A stretch of DNA of 64,000 nt from an uncultured Paracoccus sp. (GTDB taxonomy: Bacteria > Pseudomonadota > Alphaproteobacteria > Rhodobacterales > Rhodobacteraceae): contig NZ_CAMEFG010000009.1 of assembly GCF_945915435.1 (NCBI RefSeq), positions 1 through 64,000 of the forward strand. Reading direction: 5' to 3'. Positions 55,268 through 63,352 of this stretch are shown piece after piece. Position numbers and translations under genes: made by a program. The notes beneath the pieces are model-generated. The model was given only the letters and a program-made list of their open reading frames with translations. It was not told the origin of the DNA and did no database searches. Every line of letters starts with the position of its first letter. Position 1 is the first letter of the stretch.

Positions 55268-56830
55268 ATGCGCGCATTGACCGGCAGCCATATCCGCCGC
55301 AAGCGGATCGAGATGGGCCTGACCCAGGCGGCGCTGGCGCGTCAGGCGGGTATCTCGGCCAGCTATCTCAACCTGATCGAAAAGAACAAGCGCGATATCG
55401 CGGGCAGCTTGCTGCTGCGCATCGCCGCGCAGTTGCGGCTTGACGTCGACGAACTGACCGGCACGCGGGCCGAAAGGCAGTTGCACCGCCTGCGCGAGAT
55501 CCTGGGCGACCCGCTGTTGCAGGGGCTGGCGCTGGATCAGACCGACCTGCGCGAACTGATCGCCGGCTTCCCCGAGATCGTGCAGGTCGTCATCGCGCTG
55601 CATCGCGGCTACAGCGATGCCGGGGCCGAGATCGAGGCCTATGCCAACCGCTTCCATTCCGACCCGATGCTGGCCGAAATGCTGCACGAGGTGCTGAACC
55701 GCATCGCCGGCATCCGCTCCAGCGCCGAGATCGTCTCGGGTGTCGAGGGGCTGGCCGAGGCGGATCGCGACCGCTTCATCGCCGCCATCACGCATGAGGC
55801 GCGCGAGGTCACCGGGTCGATCAACGGGCTGGTGCGCTATTTCGACAGCAGTTCGCTGCAACGCCGCTCGATCTCGCCCATGCGCGAGGTCGAGGATGCC
55901 TTCATCACCGCGGGCAACCACTTCCCCGAACTGGAAGAAGCCGCCCAGACCCTGCGCGGGGCGGTGGCGGGCGAATTCGGCGAACCGGCACTGTCGGCGC
56001 ATCTGCACGGCGAATATGGCGTCACCTGCCGCGTCTGGCCGGAAGGCGGCGGAAGCGACGGACCGGGACCGGCTGAACAGGTCTGGATGGACGGCAGGGC
56101 GGGAACGCTCTGGCTGCGCGGATCGGCGCGCTACGCCACGCGCCAGTTCCGCCTCTGCCGCCAGATCGCGGAACTGGGCGCGACCGAGGTTCTGGCCCGC
56201 ACCTGCGAGGGCCTGGCGCTGCGCTCGGACGAGGCGCGGGGAATCGCGTTGACCGCGCTTGCCTCATATGTCGCGGGGGCGATGATCATGCCCTACCGCG
56301 CGTTTCGCGACAATGCCGAGGCGCATCGCTACGACATCGACCTGCTCAGCCACCACTACCGCGCAAGTTTCGAGCAGGTCGCCCATCGGCTGATCACCCT
56401 GCGCCGCCGCAATGACGAGGGCCTGCCCTTCGGCTTCCTGCGCGCCGACCCGTCTGGCAGGCTGACCAAGCGATTCCCCCTGCCGGGCCTGACCCTGCCC
56501 GGCGGCGGGCATGGCTGCCTGCTGTGGCCGATCTACGGCGCGGCGGGAGCGCCGGGCATCCTGCGGCAGGTGGCCGAATTTCCCAACGGATCGCGTTTCC
56601 TGCTGATCGCGAAATCGGTGTCGAAGCGGGTCGCAAGCTGGCAGGAGCGACCGCTGGCCTTCTCGATCATGCTGGCCTGCGACATCCACCACGCCGACCG
56701 CACCGTCTACGCCCACGGGCTGGACCTGGCGGACAGCCGCATCAGCGTGCCCGTCGGGCCGTCCTGCCTGCTTTGCCCGCGCGAAAACTGCGGCCACCGT
56801 CAGGAAGAGACCTCGCTGGCCCGAGGTTGA
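55268..56830 (+). CDS. ScfR-type short-chain fatty acyl regulator (XRE/DUF955-like/DUF2083)
   Basis: The 520-residue regulator has an XRE helix-turn-helix (SHIRRKRIEMGLTQAALARQAGISASYLNLIEKNKRDI, about 8-60), a long central domain and a DUF2083-type C-terminal region with RFPLPGLTLPGGGHGCLLWPIYG and CLLCPRENCGHRQ, a putative metal- or redox-binding Cys cluster. Relatives (RamB, ScfR, MccR) sense short-chain acyl-CoA and control acetate/propionate metabolism. Its 3' end overlaps the convergent kinase gene by 31 bases. Confidence 0.88.
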   Translation: MRALTGSHIRRKRIEMGLTQAALARQAGISASYLNLIEKNKRDIAGSLLLRIAAQLRLDVDELTGTRAERQLHRLREILGDPLLQGLALDQTDLRELIAGFPEIVQVVIALHRGYSDAGAEIEAYANRFHSDPMLAEMLHEVLNRIAGIRSSAEIVSGVEGLAEADRDRFIAAITHEAREVTGSINGLVRYFDSSSLQRRSISPMREVEDAFITAGNHFPELEEAAQTLRGAVAGEFGEPALSAHLHGEYGVTCRVWPEGGGSDGPGPAEQVWMDGRAGTLWLRGSARYATRQFRLCRQIAELGATEVLARTCEGLALRSDEARGIALTALASYVAGAMIMPYRAFRDNAEAHRYDIDLLSHHYRASFEQVAHRLITLRRRNDEGLPFGFLRADPSGRLTKRFPLPGLTLPGGGHGCLLWPIYGAAGAPGILRQVAEFPNGSRFLLIAKSVSKRVASWQERPLAFSIMLACDIHHADRTVYAHGLDLADSRISVPVGPSCLLCPRENCGHRQEETSLARG

Positions 56831-59598
56831 TCGCGCATCTGGTCCCCCTCGGCCAGCAACGGCAGGGAAATGCGGAAGGTCGCCCCCGGCAGCGGCCCAT
56901 CGACCAACGCGATCCGCCCGCCCAGCTTGCCGACGATCGTATGGCTGATGTTCAGCCCCAGCCCCAGCCCCGGCGCACCACCCGCGACGGCGGTTTGCGG
57001 CCCGCCGACCCGCATGAACTTGTCGAATATGGCGCTGCGGTATTCCGGCGCGATCCCTTCGCCATTGTCGGAAACCTCGACGACATATTCGCGCCCGTCC
57101 GGCCCCCCGTCTGGCCCCCCGTCCGGCCCATCGCGCAGGCCCGACCAGACCAGGACCTGCGGATCGGGATTGCGGTTATGGGCGATGGCATTGGCGATGA
57201 TGTTGATGAACACCTGGCACAGCCGGTCAGGATCGCCCAGGATCATCGCCTCGGGCGCCTCGCTGCGCCGGACAAGGCGTATCGAATGCTGGCGCGCCCA
57301 CGCCTCGCAGACGTCGAAGGCGCGCAGCAGCACGGCCTCGGCCTCGACCGGCGCATTGGTCCAGTTGCGTTCGCCATGTTCCAGCGCGCTGAGATCCAGG
57401 ATCTCGTCCAGAAGCCGCGTCAGCCGCGCGCTTTCGCGATGGATCAGGCTGACGAAACGCTGGCGCTGCCCGGCATCCAGCCCCGGCTCTTTCATCAGGA
57501 TCTCGGAAATCGAGCGGATCGAGGTCATCGGCGTGCGCACCTCGTGGCTGACATGGCTGAGAAAATCGTCCTTTTGCCGGTGCAGCGCCTGCAATTTCGC
57601 ATTCGCCTCGCGCAGCTTCAGGGCGGTCAGGCGCAATTCGTGCGATTTGCGCTCCAGCTCGTTCGAGTGGGAAATGACCTGCCGGGTTTCGTCGGCGATG
57701 CGCACGACTTCCTCAAGCGACAGCGCGTCGCCGCCGACCACCTTCGACAGCAGGATATGGGCCGAGGCCGCGCCGATGGCGCTGGCAAGCTGGCGTTCCA
57801 GCCGGTGGATGAACTCGGCGGGCACCATCCGCTGGCGCGCCTCGGGGCCGCGCGGGATGCCGCTGGCCCGAAACAGATCGCGCGCACGCGGGTGGCCCAG
57901 GACACGCTCGGCCAGGAAGAACAGGTCCTCGGCGCTGGCGGAACGGCGTGGGGCGGGATCCGCGCCGGTAGGATCGGTGGCAAAGACATCGACGAAAACC
58001 CGCGCCTGCACCTGCTCCAGCCCGCTTTGGCGGGTGGCCAGCGAAACCACGATCAGCACCGCCGTGTTCAGGCTGAGGCTCCAGAACGTCGCGTGGACCA
58101 GCGGGTCGTGGCCCACCATGCCGAAAAGCGCCTCGGGGCGCAGAAGGGCGATGCCCCAGGGACCGTGGGCCACGAGCCGGGCGATATCGGCGCTGCCGCT
58201 GGCGAAACTGGGCAGGAACAGCGTCCAGGCCCAGACGGCGAAACCCAGCGCCATGCCCCAGACCGCGCCCCTGACCGTGGCGCGGCGCCAGTAAAGCGCG
58301 GCCAGAAGCGCCGGCATGAACTGCGCCACCCCGGCGAAAGAGATCAGGCCGATGGGCGCCAGCGCCCCCGAATCGCCGGTCATCTGGAAATAGAGAAACC
58401 CCAGCAGCAGGATCGCGGCGATGGACAGCCTGCGGCTATACAGCATCAGCCGCGCGATACCCCGGCTGTCGCGGCCCGGCAGGTCGTCGGACATGCGCAG
58501 CGCCAGCGGCAGGACGATGTGGTTCGAGACCATGATCGACAGCGCGATCGAGGCGATGATGATCATCGAGGTGGCCGAGGAAAACCCCCCGATGAAGGCA
58601 AACAGCGCCAGCCCGTCCTGCCCGGCGGCCATCGGCAGGGTCAGCACGAACATGTCCGGGTTCGATCCGGCGGGCATGGTCGCCAGCCCGTAAAGCGCGA
58701 TCGGCCCGATGAACAGGCTGAGCAGGATCAGGTAGGCCGGAAAGGCCCAGCTTGCCGTGCGCAGGTGATCCTCGTCCGCGTTCTCGACCACGGTGATCTG
58801 GAACTGGCGCGGCAGGCAGATGATCGCGATGGCCGACAGCAGCAGCACGGTGACCCAGCGGCTGCCGAAACCCGCGCCTTCATGGACATCCACCGCGGCC
58901 TGGATGGCGCGGGCGTGGATCTCGACCGGGCCGCCGCCCAGCCCGAAGGTGACGAACAGCCCCACGGCGACCAGCGCCAGCAGCTTGACCACCGCCTCGA
59001 AGGCGATGGCGGCGACCACGCCCAGGTGTTGCTCGCGCGCATCGACGTTGCGGGTGCCGAACAGGATCGTGAACAGCGCCATCCCCGCCGCGACGGCCAG
59101 CGCCAGGCTGGTTTCATCCAGCCCGGCGGGCGGGCCGCCGCTTCCCCGCGCCGTGGACACCGCCTGGATCGAGCCGGTGATCGCCTTCAGTTGCAGCGCG
59201 ATATAGGGGGTGATGGCAAAGACCGCCATCAACGTGACCAGCACCGCCAGCCCGCTGGACTTGCCGAAGCGCGAGGACAGCAGGTCCGCGATCGAGGTGA
59301 TGCGCTGGCTGTGCCCGATCCGCAACAGCTTGCGCAGAAGGAACCACCAGCCCGCAAAGACCAGCGTCGGTCCCATGTAGATCGCCAGATACTCCAGCCC
59401 CGAAAGCGCCGCCGTGCCGACGGCGCCGTAAAACGTCCAGCTCGTGCAGTAGACCGAGATCGACAGCGTATAGACCAGGGGCGAGCGCAGGAACCCGCCC
59501 CGCCCCCGCCGGTCCAGCCCGTCCGACAGATAGGCCAGCAGGAACAGCAGGCCGACATAGGCGACCGCGGTCAGGATGACGAAATCGGGCGACAGCAT
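56800..59598 (-). CDS. Hybrid symporter-histidine kinase, CbrA/CrbS-like
   Basis: The 932-residue protein joins a sodium/solute symporter (SLC5-type) domain of about 13 helices (1-500: YCTSWTFYGAVGTAALSGLEYLAIYMG, KAITGSIQAVST) to a kinase. The H-box is VSHEVRTPMTSIRS (His about 684), the N-box IIANAIAHN, G1 VSDNGEGIAPEY and G2 GLGLGLNISHTI. A GGPDGGPDGGPD repeat precedes G1. CbrA and CrbS control carbon/nitrogen balance and acetate use; the transport domain may sense its substrate. It overlaps the small membrane protein gene (TGATG) and, tail to tail, scfR. Confidence 0.92.
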   Translation of the reverse strand: MLSPDFVILTAVAYVGLLFLLAYLSDGLDRRGRGGFLRSPLVYTLSISVYCTSWTFYGAVGTAALSGLEYLAIYMGPTLVFAGWWFLLRKLLRIGHSQRITSIADLLSSRFGKSSGLAVLVTLMAVFAITPYIALQLKAITGSIQAVSTARGSGGPPAGLDETSLALAVAAGMALFTILFGTRNVDAREQHLGVVAAIAFEAVVKLLALVAVGLFVTFGLGGGPVEIHARAIQAAVDVHEGAGFGSRWVTVLLLSAIAIICLPRQFQITVVENADEDHLRTASWAFPAYLILLSLFIGPIALYGLATMPAGSNPDMFVLTLPMAAGQDGLALFAFIGGFSSATSMIIIASIALSIMVSNHIVLPLALRMSDDLPGRDSRGIARLMLYSRRLSIAAILLLGFLYFQMTGDSGALAPIGLISFAGVAQFMPALLAALYWRRATVRGAVWGMALGFAVWAWTLFLPSFASGSADIARLVAHGPWGIALLRPEALFGMVGHDPLVHATFWSLSLNTAVLIVVSLATRQSGLEQVQARVFVDVFATDPTGADPAPRRSASAEDLFFLAERVLGHPRARDLFRASGIPRGPEARQRMVPAEFIHRLERQLASAIGAASAHILLSKVVGGDALSLEEVVRIADETRQVISHSNELERKSHELRLTALKLREANAKLQALHRQKDDFLSHVSHEVRTPMTSIRSISEILMKEPGLDAGQRQRFVSLIHRESARLTRLLDEILDLSALEHGERNWTNAPVEAEAVLLRAFDVCEAWARQHSIRLVRRSEAPEAMILGDPDRLCQVFINIIANAIAHNRNPDPQVLVWSGLRDGPDGGPDGGPDGREYVVEVSDNGEGIAPEYRSAIFDKFMRVGGPQTAVAGGAPGLGLGLNISHTIVGKLGGRIALVDGPLPGATFRISLPLLAEGDQMRDQPRASEVSS
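57097..57132 (-). repeat. Three 12-bp in-frame repeats in the kinase gene
   Basis: Units of GTCYGGCCCCCC (third copy ends CCCATC) encode GGPD or DGPD repeats just before the G1 box of the ATPase domain. Slippage would add or remove four residues at a time without a frameshift. Confidence 0.75.
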
Positions 59599-59843
59599 CA
59601 GCCGCCGTCCTTCCCCGCCCTTCGCCGACGGGTCGGCTCATCCGAGGGGCGCAGGTGGCGCGACAGCCAGAACGCCCCTGCGGCAAGGCCCAGCCAGACC
59701 GCGAAAAGATAGATCACCTCGAGCGGGACGCCCCAGATCGCCAGGCGGCGGTTGAACAGGTTGACGAACACCGGCAGCAGCAGCACCGCACCGAACAGCG
59801 GCACGGCAAAGGCGGCGTCGCGGTGGCGATTCGGCGCGGGCAT
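59598..59843 (-). CDS. Small two-helix membrane protein coupled to the symporter-kinase
   Basis: The 81-residue protein has two hydrophobic helices (FAVPLFGAVLLLPVFVNLF and VIYLFAVWLGLAAGAFWLS) and a basic C-terminus (RPSDEPTRRRRAGKDGG). Its stop overlaps the kinase start by one base. In Pseudomonas a small overlapping gene, cbrX, precedes cbrA; this is a positional and structural analogue, though I cannot show homology. It may be a transporter accessory subunit, like DUF4212 partners of solute symporters. Confidence 0.8.
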   Translation of the reverse strand: MPAPNRHRDAAFAVPLFGAVLLLPVFVNLFNRRLAIWGVPLEVIYLFAVWLGLAAGAFWLSRHLRPSDEPTRRRRAGKDGG

Positions 59844-59847
59844 GGGG

Positions 59848-60237
59848 TCAGCCCTGCCGGGCGCGGCCGGCGCGCAGGGTCATGAGCTGGCGGACCCCCG
59901 CCACCAGCGCATCATTGGCAAAGGGCTTGGTGATGAAGGCGTCGGCCTTCAGGTCCTGCGCCAGTTGCCGGTCGTGGTTCTGCCCCCGCGCGGTCAGGAT
60001 CAGCACCGGGGTATCCGCATGGTCGGGATCGGCACGCAGCGCGCGCAGCACGTCGAAGCCGCTGCGCCCCGGCAGCATGACGTCCAGCAGGACGACGCCG
60101 GGCCGCTTGCGGCGGATGGCACCCATCACTTCATCGCCGTGGCCGACGGAATCCACCGTCCAACCTTCATGCGACAACAGGAAGCTGAGGGTTTCGAGGA
60201 TGATCGGCTCATCCTCGACGATCAGTATATCGAGCAT
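59848..60237 (-). CDS. Stand-alone receiver-domain response regulator
   Basis: The 129-residue protein is a receiver only. MLDILIVEDEPIILETLSFLLSHEGW holds the acidic pocket, VVLLDVMLPGRSGFDV the phospho-acceptor Asp52, and LILTARG and AFITKPFANDALVA the Thr and Lys. There is no output domain, so it must act by binding another protein or as a phosphate relay. The start MLDILIVE (60237) has GGGAGG nine bases away. It heads the operon with the small membrane protein and the kinase. Confidence 0.92.
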   Translation of the reverse strand: MLDILIVEDEPIILETLSFLLSHEGWTVDSVGHGDEVMGAIRRKRPGVVLLDVMLPGRSGFDVLRALRADPDHADTPVLILTARGQNHDRQLAQDLKADAFITKPFANDALVAGVRQLMTLRAGRARQG

Positions 60238-60263
60238 TCCGGCTGGCCTCCCCCCAAGGCTCA

Positions 60264-60276
60264 TAGCATCATGCTA
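60264..60276. promoter_or_regulatory. 13-bp palindrome upstream of the receiver gene
   Basis: TAGCAT-C-ATGCTA is a perfect inverted repeat ending 27 bases before the receiver-gene start on the minus strand. The position fits an operator or promoter-overlapping site for the operon. Confidence 0.4.
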
Positions 60277-60366
60277 GGCACAGTTCCCCCGCCGCGCAAC
60301 CCGTTGCCGGGAAACGCGCGGGGACCGGATTCGCGCGGTCGATGCGGCCCGGACGAAAGGCGGGGT

Positions 60367-61077
60367 TCAGCCCTCGCTGGCAGGCTCTTTCGAGACGGGG
60401 GGCTCGGGATCAGCGGGCTTCTTGCGCGTGCGCGGGGTGGTGCTGCGCGTGGTCCGGCGGCGCGGGGCGGCGCGGGGTGCCTCCTGCGGCGGCTCGGGGG
60501 CGGCTGCGGTGTCGGCGGTCGCTTCGGGCGTCTCGACCGGACCGGCCTCGTCATCCGTGGCGATGACCGGTGGCAGGCCGATGTCCGATGCCTGCACGGC
60601 GGGCGGGCCGGATTCGGGTTCGGGCGCAGGCGCCTCGACCACCGGCTGGGGATCGGGCGTGGCACCGGCCTCGTCCTGCCGGGGGGCCTGCGACCGGGGT
60701 TGCTGGTCGCCGCGATGGCGGGCCGAGCCGTTCTCGCCCTGCCGCCCGCCGCCATTGCGCGGATCGCCGCCGTCCTCGCGCGTGTCGTCGTCGCGCTGGC
60801 TGGCTTGCTGCTGTTGCTGCCTTTCGGCCTGCTCGCGCTGCGCCTCGCCCAGAAGGCGGGTGTAATGCTCGGCATGTTGCAGGAAGCTCTGCTCGGCCAC
60901 GCGGTCGTTGGACAGTTGCGCGTCGCGGGCAAGCGTCAGGTATTTCTCAATGATTTGCTGCGGCGTTCCGCGAACCTTGCCCTCGGGTCCCGACGAATCG
61001 AAGACGCGGTTGACAATGTTTCCCAACGAGCGTTGGCGGTTCGACTTGTTGCGCGAACGTGATTTGGATGATCTCAT
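60367..61077 (-). CDS. DUF4167 domain protein
   Basis: The 236-residue protein begins with a basic segment (MRSSKSRSRNKSNRQRSLGNIVNRVFDSSGPEGKVRGTPQQIIEKYLTLARDAQLSNDRVAEQSFLQHAEHY shortened here in sense: DUF4167 spans about 1-75). The remainder is low-complexity Gln, Pro, Ala and Arg-rich sequence with RRRTTRSTTPRTRKKP near the end. The family is confined to alphaproteobacteria and its function is unknown; the basic ends suggest RNA or DNA binding. It is transcribed on its own after prmC. Confidence 0.88.
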   Translation of the reverse strand: MRSSKSRSRNKSNRQRSLGNIVNRVFDSSGPEGKVRGTPQQIIEKYLTLARDAQLSNDRVAEQSFLQHAEHYTRLLGEAQREQAERQQQQQASQRDDDTREDGGDPRNGGGRQGENGSARHRGDQQPRSQAPRQDEAGATPDPQPVVEAPAPEPESGPPAVQASDIGLPPVIATDDEAGPVETPEATADTAAAPEPPQEAPRAAPRRRTTRSTTPRTRKKPADPEPPVSKEPASEG

Positions 61078-61276
61078 CAGCTTGTTTGTCAGGTTAACCG
61101 GAATAGCGCCGGATATGGTTGGGGGTCTGCGGCCAACCGACCCATCTGGGTGAGGCGCGCCCGAAATCTTTGCCTAGCTTAGCTGATACGGTTGACCCGT
61201 GCGTGGGCACCCTGCCCCCGTCACAGTTTCGAATAAACATGCCAGCGCCCGCCTTACAAGGGCAAATTTCAGAAAT

Positions 61277-61294
61277 ACCGCCCCTTGCGACGGT
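61277..61294 (-). terminator. Weak stem-loop after prmC
   Basis: ACCGCC and GACGGT pair (one G-T wobble) with a 6-nt loop, 11 bases beyond the prmC stop. On the plus strand a TTTTT run follows; on the minus strand, the coding one, only ATTTC. The remaining bases between prmC and DUF4167 show no gene. Confidence 0.4.
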
Positions 61295-61304
61295 TTTTAG
61301 CAGT

Positions 61305-62138
61305 TCAACCGGGCCATTGGGCCACGATCACGCGATCGCGGCCATCCAGATCGCGGCGAATCCCGGTTTCAGGGAAACCCGCCAGCCGAAAGATCGCCGC
61401 GACCTCGGCGGCCTGGGTCGGGCCGATTTCCACGATCAGGCGCGCGCCGGGGGCAAGGTGGGAAGCCGCACCGGCTGCGATCAGGCGATAGGCGCCAAGC
61501 CCGTCGCCTTCGTCGGTCAGGGCGTTGCGCGGCTCCCAGTGGCGGACCTCGGGGGACAGCGCGTCCATCTCGGCCAGCGCGATATAGGGCGGGTTCGACA
61601 CGATCAGGTCATAGCACCCCGTCACCCCCGCGAACCAGTCGGCCCGGACGAAATCGGCCACGACCCCCAGCCGGGCGGCATTACGGGCGGCGACATCCAG
61701 CGCGGCCTGCGAAATGTCGGTCCCTGTGCCGCCTGCCTGCGGACGTTCCGCCAGCAGCGAGACCAGGATCGCCCCGGTTCCGGTTCCCAGGTCCAGCACC
61801 CGCCGGAAGGGCCGTTCCAGCGCGGCCTCGATCAGGGTCTCGGTTTCGGGGCGGGGGTCCAGCGTGTCGCGCGTCACCTCGAATTCATGTTTCCAGAAGG
61901 CACGCCGCCCGATGATCTGGCTGACCGGCTGGCGGCTGGCGCGGGCCTGGACGGCGCGCTGAAAACGATCCTGCGCCGCCTGCCCCAGCGGCGCCGCTAG
62001 CGCGTCGCGCAGCCGGTGGCGCGGCACGTCCAGCGCATGGGCCAGCAAGACCTGCGCATCGCGTTCGGGATCGGACACCCCCGCCACTGCCAGCCGGGCG
62101 GCCGCCACGCGCAGCGCCTCGGCCGCCAGCGGTGTCAT
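61305..62138 (-). CDS. prmC: Release-factor glutamine methyltransferase
   Basis: The 277-residue enzyme methylates the Gln of the release-factor GGQ loop. It has an N-terminal helical domain ([17 protein letters not shown]), [18 protein letters not shown], the SAM motif [18 protein letters not shown] and the catalytic IVSNPPYIA (NPPY). The start overlaps the prfA stop by four bases, pairing enzyme and substrate. Confidence 0.96.
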   Translation of the reverse strand: MTPLAAEALRVAAARLAVAGVSDPERDAQVLLAHALDVPRHRLRDALAAPLGQAAQDRFQRAVQARASRQPVSQIIGRRAFWKHEFEVTRDTLDPRPETETLIEAALERPFRRVLDLGTGTGAILVSLLAERPQAGGTGTDISQAALDVAARNAARLGVVADFVRADWFAGVTGCYDLIVSNPPYIALAEMDALSPEVRHWEPRNALTDEGDGLGAYRLIAAGAASHLAPGARLIVEIGPTQAAEVAAIFRLAGFPETGIRRDLDGRDRVIVAQWPG

Positions 62139-63187
62139 TCGGCCTCGGCCAGCCGCGCGGCCTGGTCATGGGCGACCAGCGCATCGAGGATATCGTCCAG
62201 GTCGCCCTGCATGATCCGGTCCAGCGCGTAAAGCGTCAGGTTGATGCGGTGGTCGGTCATCCGGCCCTGCGGAAAGTTGTAGGTGCGAATGCGCTCGCTG
62301 CGGTCGCCGCTGCCCACCTGCGACTTGCGGTCGGCGGCGCGTTCGGCGTCGGCGCGCGAGCGTTCCATGTCGAACAGCCGCGCGCGCAGCACCGCCAGCG
62401 CGTTGGCGCGGTTCTGGTGCTGCGATTTTTCGCTGCTGGTCACGACGATACCGGTGGGCAGGTGGGTGATGCGCACCGCCGAATCGGTGGTGTTGACGTG
62501 CTGGCCGCCCGCCCCGCTGGCGCGCATCGTGTCGATGCGGATGTCGCTGGCGGGGATGTCGATATCGACCTCGGCGGCTTCGGGCAGGACGGCGACGGTG
62601 GCGGCGCTGGTATGGATGCGCCCGCCCGATTCGGTTTCCGGCACGCGCTGGACGCGGTGAACGCCCGATTCGAATTTCAGCCGGGCAAAGACGCCCTCGC
62701 CCTCGATCCGCGCGACCGCTTCCTTGACGCCCCCCAGTTCGGATTCGCTGAGGTCGAGCAGTTGGAAGCCCCAGCCCCGGCCCTCGGCGTAACGCTGATA
62801 CATGCGCAAGAGGTCGCCCGCGAAAAGCGCGGCCTCGTCGCCGCCGGTGCCGGGGCGGATCTCGACGATGGCGGGGCGGGCGTCGGCGGCGTCGCGCGGC
62901 AGCAGGGCGACGCGCAGCTCCTGCTCCAGGCCGGGCAGCAATCCGCGCAGGCGGGACAGTTCGTCCTCGGCCAGTTCGCGCATCTCGGGGTCGGCCAGCA
63001 TGGCCTGCGCCTCGGTCAGTTCGGCGCGGGCGGCGCGCCAGGTGGTGATCTGGGCGACGACGGGTTTCAGTTCGGCATATTCGCGGCTGATCGCGGCGAT
63101 CTGGTCCGGCGATGCCCCTGCGTTCAACTGCGCTTCGAGATACTCGAAACGCTGGATGATCTGGGCAAGCTTGTCTTCGGGCAGCAT
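62135..63187 (-). CDS. prfA: Peptide chain release factor 1
   Basis: The 350-residue factor reads UAA and UAG stop codons. It has [18 protein letters not shown], the stop-recognition P-x-T loop as PET in [25 protein letters not shown] (PAT in E. coli), and the GGQ motif in [34 protein letters not shown] also matches. The start MLPEDKLAQ (63187) is preferred to the track's longer version, which extends over the divergent promoter. Confidence 0.96.
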   Translation of the reverse strand: MLPEDKLAQIIQRFEYLEAQLNAGASPDQIAAISREYAELKPVVAQITTWRAARAELTEAQAMLADPEMRELAEDELSRLRGLLPGLEQELRVALLPRDAADARPAIVEIRPGTGGDEAALFAGDLLRMYQRYAEGRGWGFQLLDLSESELGGVKEAVARIEGEGVFARLKFESGVHRVQRVPETESGGRIHTSAATVAVLPEAAEVDIDIPASDIRIDTMRASGAGGQHVNTTDSAVRITHLPTGIVVTSSEKSQHQNRANALAVLRARLFDMERSRADAERAADRKSQVGSGDRSERIRTYNFPQGRMTDHRINLTLYALDRIMQGDLDDILDALVAHDQAARLAEAE

Positions 63188-63273
63188 GAGGCGGCATTTA
63201 CCCGCAGCACCGCGCACAGGCAAGTGACAAGCGCGCCACGGGGTGATGTCGGGGGGCAACATCGCGGCGGGAT

Positions 63274-63287
63274 GTGACCCAGATCAA
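63274..63287 (+). promoter_or_regulatory. FNR/FnrP-type box upstream of cytochrome c peroxidase
   Basis: GTGAC-CCAG-ATCAA matches the FNR consensus TTGAY-N4-ATCAA at nine of ten defined bases. It lies 66 bases before the peroxidase start, as expected of a class II FNR site near -41 of a short leader. It implies induction at low oxygen. Confidence 0.7.
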
Positions 63288-63352
63288 TGTCGCCTGCGAT
63301 TGTGAATGCTAGGAGTGACTCGCGCGCGAGCAAGTAAGCCAATGGAGAGCCA

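Noticed and set aside
56524-59712. 1062-codon plus-strand ORF over the symporter-kinase
   Set aside because: Gln/Arg/Asp/His-rich with no domain; the minus strand has intact transporter and kinase motifs.
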